Assembly (NCBI GenBank): GCA_946630765.1
Contig: CAMOZF010000089.1
Coordinates: 1 to 7,217 of the forward strand
Length of the DNA stretch: 7,217 nt
Direction: 5' to 3'
Source: an uncultured Lachnospiraceae bacterium
GTDB taxonomy: Bacteria > Bacillota_A > Clostridia > Lachnospirales > Lachnospiraceae
The translations under genes were made by a program, and so were the position numbers. Shown in pieces: positions 1 through 6,001 of this stretch; the first letter of the stretch is position 1; every line of letters begins with the position of its first letter. The notes below the pieces were generated by a model. The model searched no databases, had not been told where the DNA came from, and saw nothing but the letters and a program-made list of their open reading frames with translations.

Positions 1-2
1 TT

Positions 3-68
3 GAAACGCCCGAGCGGGAAGGCGTGCTCTTCCCGATGCTCGAGGTCCGCGCCGGTATCGTCGGATAA
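3..68 (+). CDS. C-terminal end of an unidentified protein (partial)
   Basis: Reading from base 3, 21 codons stay open and end at TAA (66-68), ten bases before a strong terminator hairpin. The visible tail includes GVLFPMLEVRAGIVG. A stop just before a terminator and G/C-rich third positions favour this frame over the other open one, which runs through the hairpin to a TGA at 106-108. The fragment is too short to assign to a family, and the gene start lies outside the window. Confidence 0.5.
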   Translation, partial: ETPEREGVLFPMLEVRAGIVG

Positions 69-77
69 TAAAAAGTA

Positions 78-103
78 CGGCCCGGAGGGATTCCTCCGGG
101 CCG
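78..103. terminator. Bidirectional rho-independent terminator
   Basis: A perfect 11-bp stem (CGGCCCGGAGG, 78-88, pairing with 93-103) closes a 4-base GATT loop. Read on the minus strand, the stem is followed by TACTTTTTATTAT, a good U-tract, so it should terminate the aldo/keto reductase gene ending at 133. Read on the plus strand, the trailing sequence is less T-rich (CATGATAGTTTTA), but the hairpin is still correctly placed to end the gene stopping at 68. The two genes converge on it. Confidence 0.88.
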
Positions 104-132
104 CATGATAGTTTTACGTCAGATTATTAAGC

Positions 133-1254
133 TCAGTCAAAAAGCGCTGCCGCTTCCTGCAGGGTCTCGATGATCGAGATGTGCTGCGGGCAATGGGCCT
201 CGCACTGGCCGCACTGGATACAGTCGGAGGCTTTTCCGCCGTCCTTCACCGCGCGGTCGTAGCGGTTCTTCGCGTCGTCCTTATTGGCGTAAACCTTCAG
301 GAAGTTCATTGCGGCGAAAACGCCGGGGATATTGATCTCCATCGGGCAGCCGTCCACGCAGTATTTGCAGGCGGTGCAGGGGATTGTCGGAACGGCGTTG
401 ATGATTTCAACGGCCTTTCGGATCGTCTCCTGCTCCTCTTCTGTCAGCGGCTCGAAGTTCTCCATATAGCTTGTGTTGTCATTCATCTGCTCTTCATTTG
501 ACATGCCGGAAAGCACGGTGATGATGCCCGGCAGGCTTGCGACAAAGCGGATGGCCCAGCTTGCGATCGACATGTCGGGATGAACGGCCTTGAAAAGGTC
601 CTGCACATCCTGGGTCATCGTGGTCAGGGAACCGCCCTTTACGGGCTCCATGACGACGATCGGCTTGTTGTATTTTCTGGCGACTTCGTAGCACTTGCGG
701 CTCTGCACGCCTTCATCTTCCCAGTCCTTGTAATTGATCTGAAGCTGCACGAATTCCGCTTCCGGATGCTTCTTCAGAATGTCCTCCAGCGCCTCCGCCG
801 AATCATGGAACGAGAAGCCGATGTGCTTCGCCTTGCCTGCGGCCTTCCACTCTTTCATGAATTCCCAGGCATTCAGGTCCTCCGCCTTCTTCGCGGAATC
901 CGCATTCAGCGCGTGCAGCAGATAGAAATCGAAATACTCCAGGCCGGCGCGGTCCAGAGACTCCTGCGCGAGCACCGCGAGGTCTTCATTCTTGGAAGCG
1001 TTCCATAAAGGAAGCTTGGACGCGCAGACGAAGGAATCCCGCGGATAGCGCTCGACGACGCACTGCTTCAGCGCATCCTCCGACTTTCCGCCGTCATACA
1101 CGTAAGCGGTGTCAAAATAGGTGAACCCCTTCTTCATGAAGGTGTCGACCATTTTACAGGTCTGTTCGATGTCTTCCTCGTCCCCGATCTTCGGCAGTCT
1201 CATCAGGCCGAAGCCGAGTTTCTTGATGTCTTCTCCTAAATACTTTTCTGACAT
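133..1254 (-). CDS. Aldo/keto reductase with C-terminal 2x[4Fe-4S] ferredoxin domain
   Basis: A 373-residue cytoplasmic oxidoreductase with two parts. Residues 1 to about 280 form an aldo/keto reductase barrel. The expected tetrad is visible: D48 and Y53 in FDTAYVY, K80 in ASKLP and H114 in YLLHALN. Residues about 290-373 form a bacterial-type ferredoxin module with two CxxCxxCxxxCP motifs (C293, C296, C299, C303 and C345, C348, C351, C355). This architecture is common in clostridia. It presumably reduces a carbonyl or related substrate with NAD(P)H, with the clusters offering an electron route to ferredoxin or another partner; neither substrate nor partner can be read here. The start is well supported: AAAGGAGAG lies just upstream of ATG at 1254. 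The gene stands alone, with its own promoter near 1327-1355 and a terminator at 78-103. All tetrad residues and cluster cysteines are present, so it should be active. Confidence 0.95.
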   Translation of the reverse strand: MSEKYLGEDIKKLGFGLMRLPKIGDEEDIEQTCKMVDTFMKKGFTYFDTAYVYDGGKSEDALKQCVVERYPRDSFVCASKLPLWNASKNEDLAVLAQESLDRAGLEYFDFYLLHALNADSAKKAEDLNAWEFMKEWKAAGKAKHIGFSFHDSAEALEDILKKHPEAEFVQLQINYKDWEDEGVQSRKCYEVARKYNKPIVVMEPVKGGSLTTMTQDVQDLFKAVHPDMSIASWAIRFVASLPGIITVLSGMSNEEQMNDNTSYMENFEPLTEEEQETIRKAVEIINAVPTIPCTACKYCVDGCPMEINIPGVFAAMNFLKVYANKDDAKNRYDRAVKDGGKASDCIQCGQCEAHCPQHISIIETLQEAAALFD

Positions 1255-1326
1255 TTCCCTCTCCTTTTAATGCCGCTATGCGGCCGGTGCTGTCTTCGCC
1301 CGGCGGCAAGCTGCGATATTATTGGT

Positions 1327-1355
1327 ATTATAACAGACTTCGAAAAAAATGTATA
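1327..1355 (-). promoter_or_regulatory. Sigma-A-type promoter of the aldo/keto reductase
   Basis: Read on the minus strand, a perfect extended -10 (TG-T-TATAAT; hexamer 1332 down to 1327, TG at 1335-1334) is preceded at 17 bp by TATACA (1355 down to 1350), a 4/6 match to TTGACA. The predicted start near 1320 leaves a leader of roughly 65 bases before ATG at 1254. The leader holds a small 5-bp hairpin (GCCGC/GCGGC, 1272-1284) of unknown significance. Confidence 0.7.
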
Positions 1356-1367
1356 GTTATTTCGGAG
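1338..1367. promoter_or_regulatory. Imperfect inverted repeat, candidate operator between divergent promoters
   Basis: The arms CTTCGAAAAAA (1338-1348) and TTATTTCGGAG (1357-1367) pair at 9 of 11 positions around an 8-base centre. The site covers the -35 element of the aldo/keto reductase promoter and the probable -35 region of the divergent esterase promoter. A dimeric regulator bound here could control both genes. The AT-rich inner part could produce such symmetry by chance, so this is a candidate only, and no regulator gene is in the window. Confidence 0.35.
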
Positions 1368-1381
1368 AATTCGTGTATAAT
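1354..1381 (+). promoter_or_regulatory. Probable promoter of the SGNH esterase gene
   Basis: A consensus TATAAT lies at 1376-1381. The -35 is weak: TAGTTA (1354-1359) matches TTGACA at 3 of 6 positions with a 16-bp spacer. Transcription would begin near 1388, giving a leader of about 85 bases. That leader contains a 6-bp inverted repeat with a wide loop (GCTTCG 1394-1399 and CGAAGC 1434-1439). The poor -35 is compatible with a promoter that needs an activator, but this is inference. Confidence 0.5.
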
Positions 1382-1473
1382 AGATATGTAACTGCTTCGT
1401 TCAGAAACGTACAGAATTCCGAATCATCCGCGGCGAAGCGTATTCAGAGAATCATTTTTGCGGAGAAATAACG

Positions 1474-3114
1474 ATGATAAAATTGCCCATGATATTCAGT
1501 GAGCATATGATGCTCCAGCAGGAAAAGCCCGTGCACATTTTCGGAGAGGCGGCGCCCGGGGCGAATGTCCGGGCCGGGCTGTATAACGCGCGGGGAGAAG
1601 CAGCGGCGAAGGGAGAGACTGCGGCCGATGCTTCGGGCGCCTTTGATCTTGTGCTTCCGCCGCTGTGTGCGGGACTCGATCTTCGGCTCGTTCTCACGGA
1701 CGGGACGGACGATCTGACGATCCTCGATGTAGCGGTCGGCGAGCTGTGGCTTGCAGGCGGACAGTCCAACATGGAGTTTCTGATGAATACGGATGCCGAG
1801 CTCCCGAAAGAGCGCGAAAGACTTCAGGATCTGACGGCGGAGGAGCGGCGCGCGATCCGCTTTTTCGACTACCCGGAAATCAGCTTCCCCGGCATGGAGG
1901 AAATGGTGGACCTTTCCAGCTTTGGAAAATGGCGCTGCCTCAGCGAGGAAGACCTGCCGTTTTTCTCGGCCGTCTGCTACTTCTTCGAGCGGAAGATCGC
2001 GGAGAAGCTTCAGGTACCGGTTGGCGTCATCGGCTGCAACTGGGGCGGCACGAAGGCCGTCTGCTGGCTTCCCGAGAAGACCGTCCGGGCTGCCGGCGGA
2101 GAAGTCTGGCTCGAAGAGTACGAAGAGGAACTGAAAAAGATCCCGGACCTTGAGCGGCAGATGGCGGCCTATAAGAAAACCCCGATGAATGTGGTCACGG
2201 ACCCGAAAAACCCCGACCCGTGGATGTCCATCATGATCCCCGGATTCCCGAAGAAGAAGCAGGAGGACGCGCAGAAAATGCAGGCGAATATGCCGGAGGA
2301 GGCGACGCTCGCGATGATGACCGGGCCGCTGCATCCCTGGCGTCCCTGCGGCCTGTACGAGACGATGCTTCGGAAGCTGATGCCTTATACGATCCGCGGC
2401 TTCCTGTGGTATCAGGGCTGCAGCGACGAGCTTCATACCGAGGTCTACGCGCAGCTTCAGCACGCGCTGATCGAGAAATGGCGCGAGGATTTTGGAGATC
2501 CGGAGCTTCCCTTCCTCTTCGTTCAGATCGCGCCCTTCGGCTGGTGGCTCGGAAACGGCTCCGACAACTATCCGGCGCTTCGCGAGGCGCAGGAAAAGGC
2601 GGCGGACATGACGGAAAATGCCTGGCTTGCGTCGATGGGAGACGCCGGCATGCGCTGGGACATTCATCCGAAGCACAAAAGAAAACCCGGCGAACGCCTC
2701 GCGCTTCTTGCGCTTCGGCATGTCTACGGCGAAGACGTCGCAGCGGATGCGCCGCGCGCGAAGTCCCTGGAATATGACGAAGACACGGCGGTGATCCGTT
2801 TTGAAAACGGCGAGGGCTTGGCGCTTACCGATGCGGAAAACGGCGGACTGACGGAGGAAGAGGCGGCTGCCTACAATTTCAGCGACCCCGATGATCCAAA
2901 GCCGCTCGCGCCGCAGGAGAACCTGAACGCGCTTATAGAGACCGTGCCTGCGGGCGAGATCCATGCCGAGGTGCGGGACGATACGCTTCGCGTGCAGCTC
3001 ACCATCGCCGGAAAGCCCGTTCGCCCGGAACATCTGTCCTTTGCCTGGACCGGCTATTATGAAGTGAATGTCAAAAACGCCGCGGGCCTTCCGGTCTTCC
3101 CCTTCCGCTTCTGA
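1474..3114 (+). CDS. Sialate O-acetylesterase-like SGNH hydrolase (SASA family)
   Basis: A 546-residue protein of the carbohydrate esterase family annotated as sialate O-acetylesterase. The N-terminus (FSEHMMLQQ, then a WGxAxPG-like stretch around 22-30) is the beta-rich lead domain typical of the family. The SGNH hydrolase core follows: block I GQSNM with nucleophile S98, a GCNWGGT block at 188-194, WYQGCSDE at 312-319, and the catalytic Asp/His block DIHPKHK with D396 and H398. Members remove O-acetyl groups from sugars such as sialic acid; xylan or other acetylated glycans are equally possible. No signal peptide is visible, so it probably acts in the cytoplasm on imported oligosaccharides. 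GGAG at 1462-1465, eight bases before ATG, supports the start. It is single-gene length, with a terminator at 3146-3181. The Cys in WYQGC replaces the Glu more usual in this block; it is not the nucleophile. No neighbouring sialic acid genes support the specific name. Confidence 0.9.
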   Translation: MIKLPMIFSEHMMLQQEKPVHIFGEAAPGANVRAGLYNARGEAAAKGETAADASGAFDLVLPPLCAGLDLRLVLTDGTDDLTILDVAVGELWLAGGQSNMEFLMNTDAELPKERERLQDLTAEERRAIRFFDYPEISFPGMEEMVDLSSFGKWRCLSEEDLPFFSAVCYFFERKIAEKLQVPVGVIGCNWGGTKAVCWLPEKTVRAAGGEVWLEEYEEELKKIPDLERQMAAYKKTPMNVVTDPKNPDPWMSIMIPGFPKKKQEDAQKMQANMPEEATLAMMTGPLHPWRPCGLYETMLRKLMPYTIRGFLWYQGCSDELHTEVYAQLQHALIEKWREDFGDPELPFLFVQIAPFGWWLGNGSDNYPALREAQEKAADMTENAWLASMGDAGMRWDIHPKHKRKPGERLALLALRHVYGEDVAADAPRAKSLEYDEDTAVIRFENGEGLALTDAENGGLTEEEAAAYNFSDPDDPKPLAPQENLNALIETVPAGEIHAEVRDDTLRVQLTIAGKPVRPEHLSFAWTGYYEVNVKNAAGLPVFPFRF

Positions 3115-3145
3115 TCCGGAAGAACACTTGAATATGCAAAAGAAA

Positions 3146-3181
3146 CCGGCCGGTGCCTGTAGGGTACCGGCCGGAGTTTTT
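3146..3181. terminator. Rho-independent terminator between convergent genes
   Basis: A stem of 12 bp (CCGGCCGGTGCC at 3146-3157 against 3163-3174, one G-U pair) has a 5-base loop and is followed by AGTTTTTATA on the plus strand. It ends the esterase transcript 32 bases after its stop. On the minus strand the stem is followed by TTTCTTTT, so it can also terminate the GH5 gene ending at 3194. Confidence 0.9.
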
Positions 3182-3193
3182 ATAAGAAAATGT

Positions 3194-4086
3194 TTACTTC
3201 AGCGCTTCTCGCAGGACCTTCGTGAGCGCGGTATTTTCCTGCGCGTCGGAGATCGCGGACCATTTTTCCAGGATTTCTTCGTAGGAATCGGTCTCCGGAT
3301 TCACCTTCTCGGCGTCGAGGCGCACGATTCCCCAGTTGTCGTTCTGGACCATGCATTTGTAGGACCAGAGGGTCCAGCTGATGTTCCGCTTCTGAAGCAG
3401 GGAAAGGCCCTCCTCCCAGGCCGCCATGCTGTTGAAAAGCGTGAATTCGCCGAGATACGAGGGGACGTCGTAGCCCGCGCGGCGGATTTTCCGAAGCTTC
3501 CGTTTCAGCGCGGCGATCTGCGCGCCTTCCCGATTGTCATAGTCGCTGTACTCATACTGGTGATACTCGTACATCACATTGGTCCAGCCGTAAGTCCTGG
3601 GATTCGGAAGGTCCGAAGGATCCCAGACCGCCTCGAAAATGATCAGGTGATTCGGGTCGATCGCGCGGATCCTGCGGTAGGCGGTATCGTAGACCTCATA
3701 GAGCATCTCGTGAAGCTCCCGGTCCGTGCGCCCCGAGTCGTAGCGCCAGCTGCAGAAGGGCTCGTTCAGCAGATCATAGCCGGCAACCGCGGGATTTCCG
3801 CGGAAATGCGCCGCGATTTTCTCCCAGAGCACATAGAAAAGCTCCTGGTTTTCCGCCGCGGAATCGCCGAAAAAGAATTCCGAACGAGCCAGTTCCCGAT
3901 ATTGACGCCCTGTAGAAGAAGCGGCCTGCCGTCTTGTCCGATCAGTTCCTTCCCGCGCGCCGTAAGAAGGCCGGTGTTTGGAAGATCCGGCGTCTTTTCC
4001 TGCGAACAGGACAGAAGGACTGCCGGAAGCAGGATCAGTATGAAGGCTGCAAGAAGCCGCAGAAGGGGCCGGGACTTTTTCATCAT
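3194..4086 (-). pseudogene. Secreted GH5 glycoside hydrolase lipoprotein, broken by internal deletion and frameshift
   Basis: Two frames each carry half of one gene. The first starts at ATG 4086 (a second ATG at 4083 is better spaced from GGAG at 4092-4089). It encodes a lipoprotein signal (KK, hydrophobic stretch to about residue 25, lipobox LLSC with C27) and then the GH5 strand-1 motif GVNIGNWL (60-67). Near 3878-3890 homology switches to another frame, beginning FFFGDSAAENQ. That frame has acid/base Glu in YDLLNEP (codon 3763-3761), YEYHQY, nucleophile Glu in YLGEFT (codon 3448-3446), and WTLWSYK, running to the stop at 3194. GNW and NEP are only about 43 residues apart; intact GH5 enzymes usually have roughly 130-150. 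The strands carrying the conserved Arg and the DxH region are therefore missing, and the frame is shifted. Both catalytic Glu residues remain, but the barrel could not close. No stop interrupts the C-terminal half, so the lesion looks recent. An intact parent would be a surface beta-glucanase or mannanase-type enzyme. Confidence 0.85.
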
Positions 4087-4119
4087 TTCTCCGTTTCCAG
4101 GATGGTTTATTCTTCAGAT

Positions 4120-4148
4120 ATCTTAACACGCGCCAGTTGTGATTTCAA
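4120..4148 (-). promoter_or_regulatory. Promoter of the GH5 gene remnant
   Basis: On the minus strand TTGAAA (4148 down to 4143, 5/6 to consensus) is followed after exactly 17 bp by TAAGAT (4125 down to 4120, 4/6), with a TG-T extension. Transcription would begin near 4113, about 27 bases before the first ATG. The promoter appears intact even though the gene is broken. Confidence 0.65.
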
Positions 4149-4168
4149 CAAAAACAGCACACAGAATA

Positions 4169-4197
4169 TTGTAAAAGCCCCGTTTTCGTGTTATGAT
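4169..4197 (+). promoter_or_regulatory. Promoter of the nitrilase-family gene
   Basis: TTGTAA (4169-4174, 4/6) is followed after 17 bp by TATGAT (4192-4197, 5/6) carrying the extended TG-T motif at 4189-4191. The predicted start near 4204 gives a leader of about 58 bases. It lies back to back with the GH5 promoter, the two -35 elements about 20 bp apart. Confidence 0.7.
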
Positions 4198-4261
4198 GTC
4201 TCTGATCAGCGGTTGAAAACGGCAGACGCTGAAAGTCCCCTGATTGGAAAGCGAGAACGAT

Positions 4262-5098
4262 ATGAAATCATTGAAAATTGCCCTGCTGCAGCTGATGCCA
4301 TCGACGAGTCAGGACGAGAACCTGAAAAGGGGTCTCGGTTCGGTAAAGCGCGCAAAAGCGATGGGCGCGGATATTGCGCTGTTCCCCGAAATGTGGAACT
4401 GCGGCTACCGGATCCCCGAGGATCCCGAGGCGCTTTCGGCGCTTTCAATCACGGAAGACAGCGATTTTATCGAAGCTTTTCAGAATCTTTCCCGTTTCCT
4501 GGGGATCGCGGTCGGCATCACCTTCCTCGAAAAGACGGAAGGCAAGCCGAAAAACAGCATGATCCTTTTTGACCGGGAGGGAAAGAAGGTTTATAAATAC
4601 GCAAAGGTCCACACCTGCGACTTTTCGGAGGAGTGCCGTCTGCAGGCGGGAGAGGAATTTGTCACGGCGGAGCTTGTGACCGCTTCCGGCCCGGTAAAGG
4701 TCGGATCGATGATCTGCTTTGACCGGGAATTCCCGGAAAGCGCGCGGGTGCTGATGAAAATGGGCGCGGAAGTAATCCTGATGCCGAATGCCTGCCCGAT
4801 GGAGCAGAATCGGATCGCTGCGCTTCGTGCGGACGCCTACCGGAACATGATCGGCATTGCCTGCTGCAATTACCCCTACGGCCAGCCCGACTGCAACGGT
4901 CATTCCATCGCCTTTGACGGAATCGCCTGGAGGGACGGCGAGCCCGGCTCGCGGGACATGAAGGTGCTGGAGGCCGGGGAAGCCGACGGAATTTACCTCG
5001 CGACCTTCCCGATTGACGAGATGCGCGCCTACCGCGAACAGGAAGTCATGGGCGACAAGTACCGGAAACCCGCCGCGTATGGGGCACTGATGGAGTGA
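4262..5098 (+). CDS. Nitrilase-superfamily carbon-nitrogen hydrolase
   Basis: A 278-residue cytoplasmic enzyme of the C-N hydrolase superfamily, which cleaves amide or nitrile C-N bonds through a Glu-Lys-Cys triad. All three are visible in family context: E43 in LFPEMWNCGY, K115 in KYAKVHTCDFS and C152 in MICFDREFPE. The single-domain length is usual, and the C-terminal YREQEVMGDKYRKPAAY is typical of stand-alone amidase-type members. The substrate cannot be assigned; it could be an N-carbamoyl compound, an omega-amide or a short-chain amide. I chose ATG at 4262 because KIALLQ follows at once, as the family's first strand does; a TTG at 4244 in the same frame would add six residues without homology. 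The Shine-Dalgarno is weak (GGAAAGCGAG, 4246-4255). The gene has its own promoter at 4169-4197. Downstream there is no U-tract terminator, only the palindromic repeat at 5106-5220, so some readthrough into the phosphatase gene is possible. Confidence 0.93.
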   Translation: MKSLKIALLQLMPSTSQDENLKRGLGSVKRAKAMGADIALFPEMWNCGYRIPEDPEALSALSITEDSDFIEAFQNLSRFLGIAVGITFLEKTEGKPKNSMILFDREGKKVYKYAKVHTCDFSEECRLQAGEEFVTAELVTASGPVKVGSMICFDREFPESARVLMKMGAEVILMPNACPMEQNRIAALRADAYRNMIGIACCNYPYGQPDCNGHSIAFDGIAWRDGEPGSRDMKVLEAGEADGIYLATFPIDEMRAYREQEVMGDKYRKPAAYGALME

Positions 5099-5105
5099 CG
5101 AACCC

Positions 5106-5220
5106 TGTCATCCCGTCCACCCGCTTCGCTCGATAAGTTCCGCTGACGAAATCTGAGATTTCGAGCGTCACTTAAGCGAGGGCAGGGAGCCGAGGGATCC
5201 CATACGGGCTCGACATGACA
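5106..5220. repeat. Nested palindromic intergenic repeat (REP/MITE-like)
   Basis: Almost the whole gap between 5098 and 5240 can fold on itself. The outer arms are TGTCATCCCGT (5106-5116) against ACGGG (5204-5208) plus ATGACA (5215-5220), with a 6-base bulge. Inside are CTCG/CGAG (5129-5132, 5177-5180), TAAGT/ACTTA (5134-5138, 5170-5174) and a tight hairpin CGAAATC-TGA-GATTTCG (5147-5163). A side hairpin GAGCC/GGCTC (5187-5191, 5207-5211) encloses the 8-bp palindrome GGGATCCC (5194-5201). The TGTCATCCCG and CGAGGGATCC phrases resemble dispersed intergenic palindromes seen in many bacterial genomes. It has no coding content, and only one copy is in the window. It may stabilise or end the upstream mRNA. 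It stops eight bases before the next Shine-Dalgarno. Confidence 0.65.
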
Positions 5221-5239
5221 CGATATAGAGAGGCCAAAA

Positions 5240-6001
5240 ATGTTAGACAAAACAATTATCCGGGAAATCAACGCCGCGATCCGCGCGGCGGGCGACATCA
5301 TTCTGAATGCGGACCGCAGCACGGAGACGGTCGAATCCAAGGAAGGACACGCGAATTTCGTGACCTCCTATGATAAAGCTGTGCAGGAAATGCTGAAAAA
5401 GCGGCTCCTTGAGATCCTTCCGGAGGCAGTATTTGTCGGGGAGGAAGAGGACGTGCACGCGCAGATCAGAGAAGGCTACAGCTTCATCGTCGATCCGATC
5501 GACGGAACGACCAATTTCATCCGCGACATGCACTGCAGCACGACTTCGATCGGGCTTCTTCTCGACGCGGAGCCGGTGTATGCGGCGATTTACAATCCCT
5601 ATCTGGACGAATTATATACAGCAGAGAAAGGCGAAGGCGCATTTCTGAACGGTCAGCCGATCCATGTGTCGGACAAACCGCTTTCCGAGAGCATGATCCT
5701 TTTCGGCTCTTCGCCCTACTACCCTGAGCTTTCGAAAAAAGGCTTCGAGCTTTTAATTAATTTATTCAGCAGAGCACTGGATGTACGCCGCTTCGGGAGT
5801 GCGGCCTATGATCTTTGCATGGTGGCAGCGGGAAGAGCAGAGCTTTTCTTCGAAATGCAGCTGTCTCCGTGGGATTATGCGGCCGGCAGTCTGATCGTGA
5901 GCGAGGCGGGCGGGACCGTGACGCAGATCGACAAGTCGCCGCTGTCCTTCGGACATCCCTGCTCCGTGCTGGCAAGGGGAAGGCAAAATGAAGAAATATG
6001 A
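5240..6001 (+). CDS. Inositol monophosphatase family phosphatase
   Basis: A 253-residue Mg-dependent phosphatase of the inositol monophosphatase/FBPase-like superfamily. The metal-binding motifs are complete: GEEED (67-71), DPIDGTTNF (85-93, with D85, D88 and the catalytic Thr) and WDYAAGSLIVSEAGG (211-225, with D212). VTSYDKAVQ around 41-49 is the usual N-terminal motif. Members hydrolyse inositol-1-phosphate, sugar phosphates or 3'-phosphoadenosine phosphate; the sequence does not choose between them. GAGAGG at 5228-5233, six bases before ATG, fixes the start. The last 14 bases overlap the PfkB kinase gene, so the two are cotranscribed and probably translationally coupled. The overlap suggests the pair acts on the same or linked phosphorylated sugars or polyols. 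No separate promoter is obvious in the repeat-filled gap upstream. Confidence 0.93.
   Translation: MLDKTIIREINAAIRAAGDIILNADRSTETVESKEGHANFVTSYDKAVQEMLKKRLLEILPEAVFVGEEEDVHAQIREGYSFIVDPIDGTTNFIRDMHCSTTSIGLLLDAEPVYAAIYNPYLDELYTAEKGEGAFLNGQPIHVSDKPLSESMILFGSSPYYPELSKKGFELLINLFSRALDVRRFGSAAYDLCMVAAGRAELFFEMQLSPWDYAAGSLIVSEAGGTVTQIDKSPLSFGHPCSVLARGRQNEEI

Noticed and set aside
1388..1461. Riboswitch in the esterase leader
   Set aside because: Only a weak 6-bp inverted repeat (1394-1399/1434-1439) is present, with no recognisable conserved riboswitch core or terminator.
1444..3033. A 529-codon minus-strand open frame opposite the esterase gene
   Set aside because: It lies antisense to a gene with all SGNH blocks in order; its translation is rich in Arg, Leu and His with no motifs, as expected of a GC-rich shadow frame.
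3875..3880. GAATTC (EcoRI site) at the GH5 junction as a sign of a cloning chimera
   Set aside because: The same hexamer occurs elsewhere in the window (for example 1367-1372 and 1414-1419), so its presence at the junction is not informative.
3068..4126. A 352-codon plus-strand open frame across the terminator and GH5 region
   Set aside because: It crosses the hairpin terminator and is antisense to recognisable GH5 motifs; its translation shows no family features.
4087..4129. Upstream in-frame start at 4129 for the GH5 C-terminal frame
   Set aside because: The first 80 or so residues of that frame are out of register with the signal peptide and GVNIGNW motif and resemble no protein; only the part after about 3880 is homologous.
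4244..4261. TTG start six codons upstream of the nitrilase ATG
   Set aside because: ATG at 4262 begins directly before the family's first beta strand, and no better RBS precedes the TTG.
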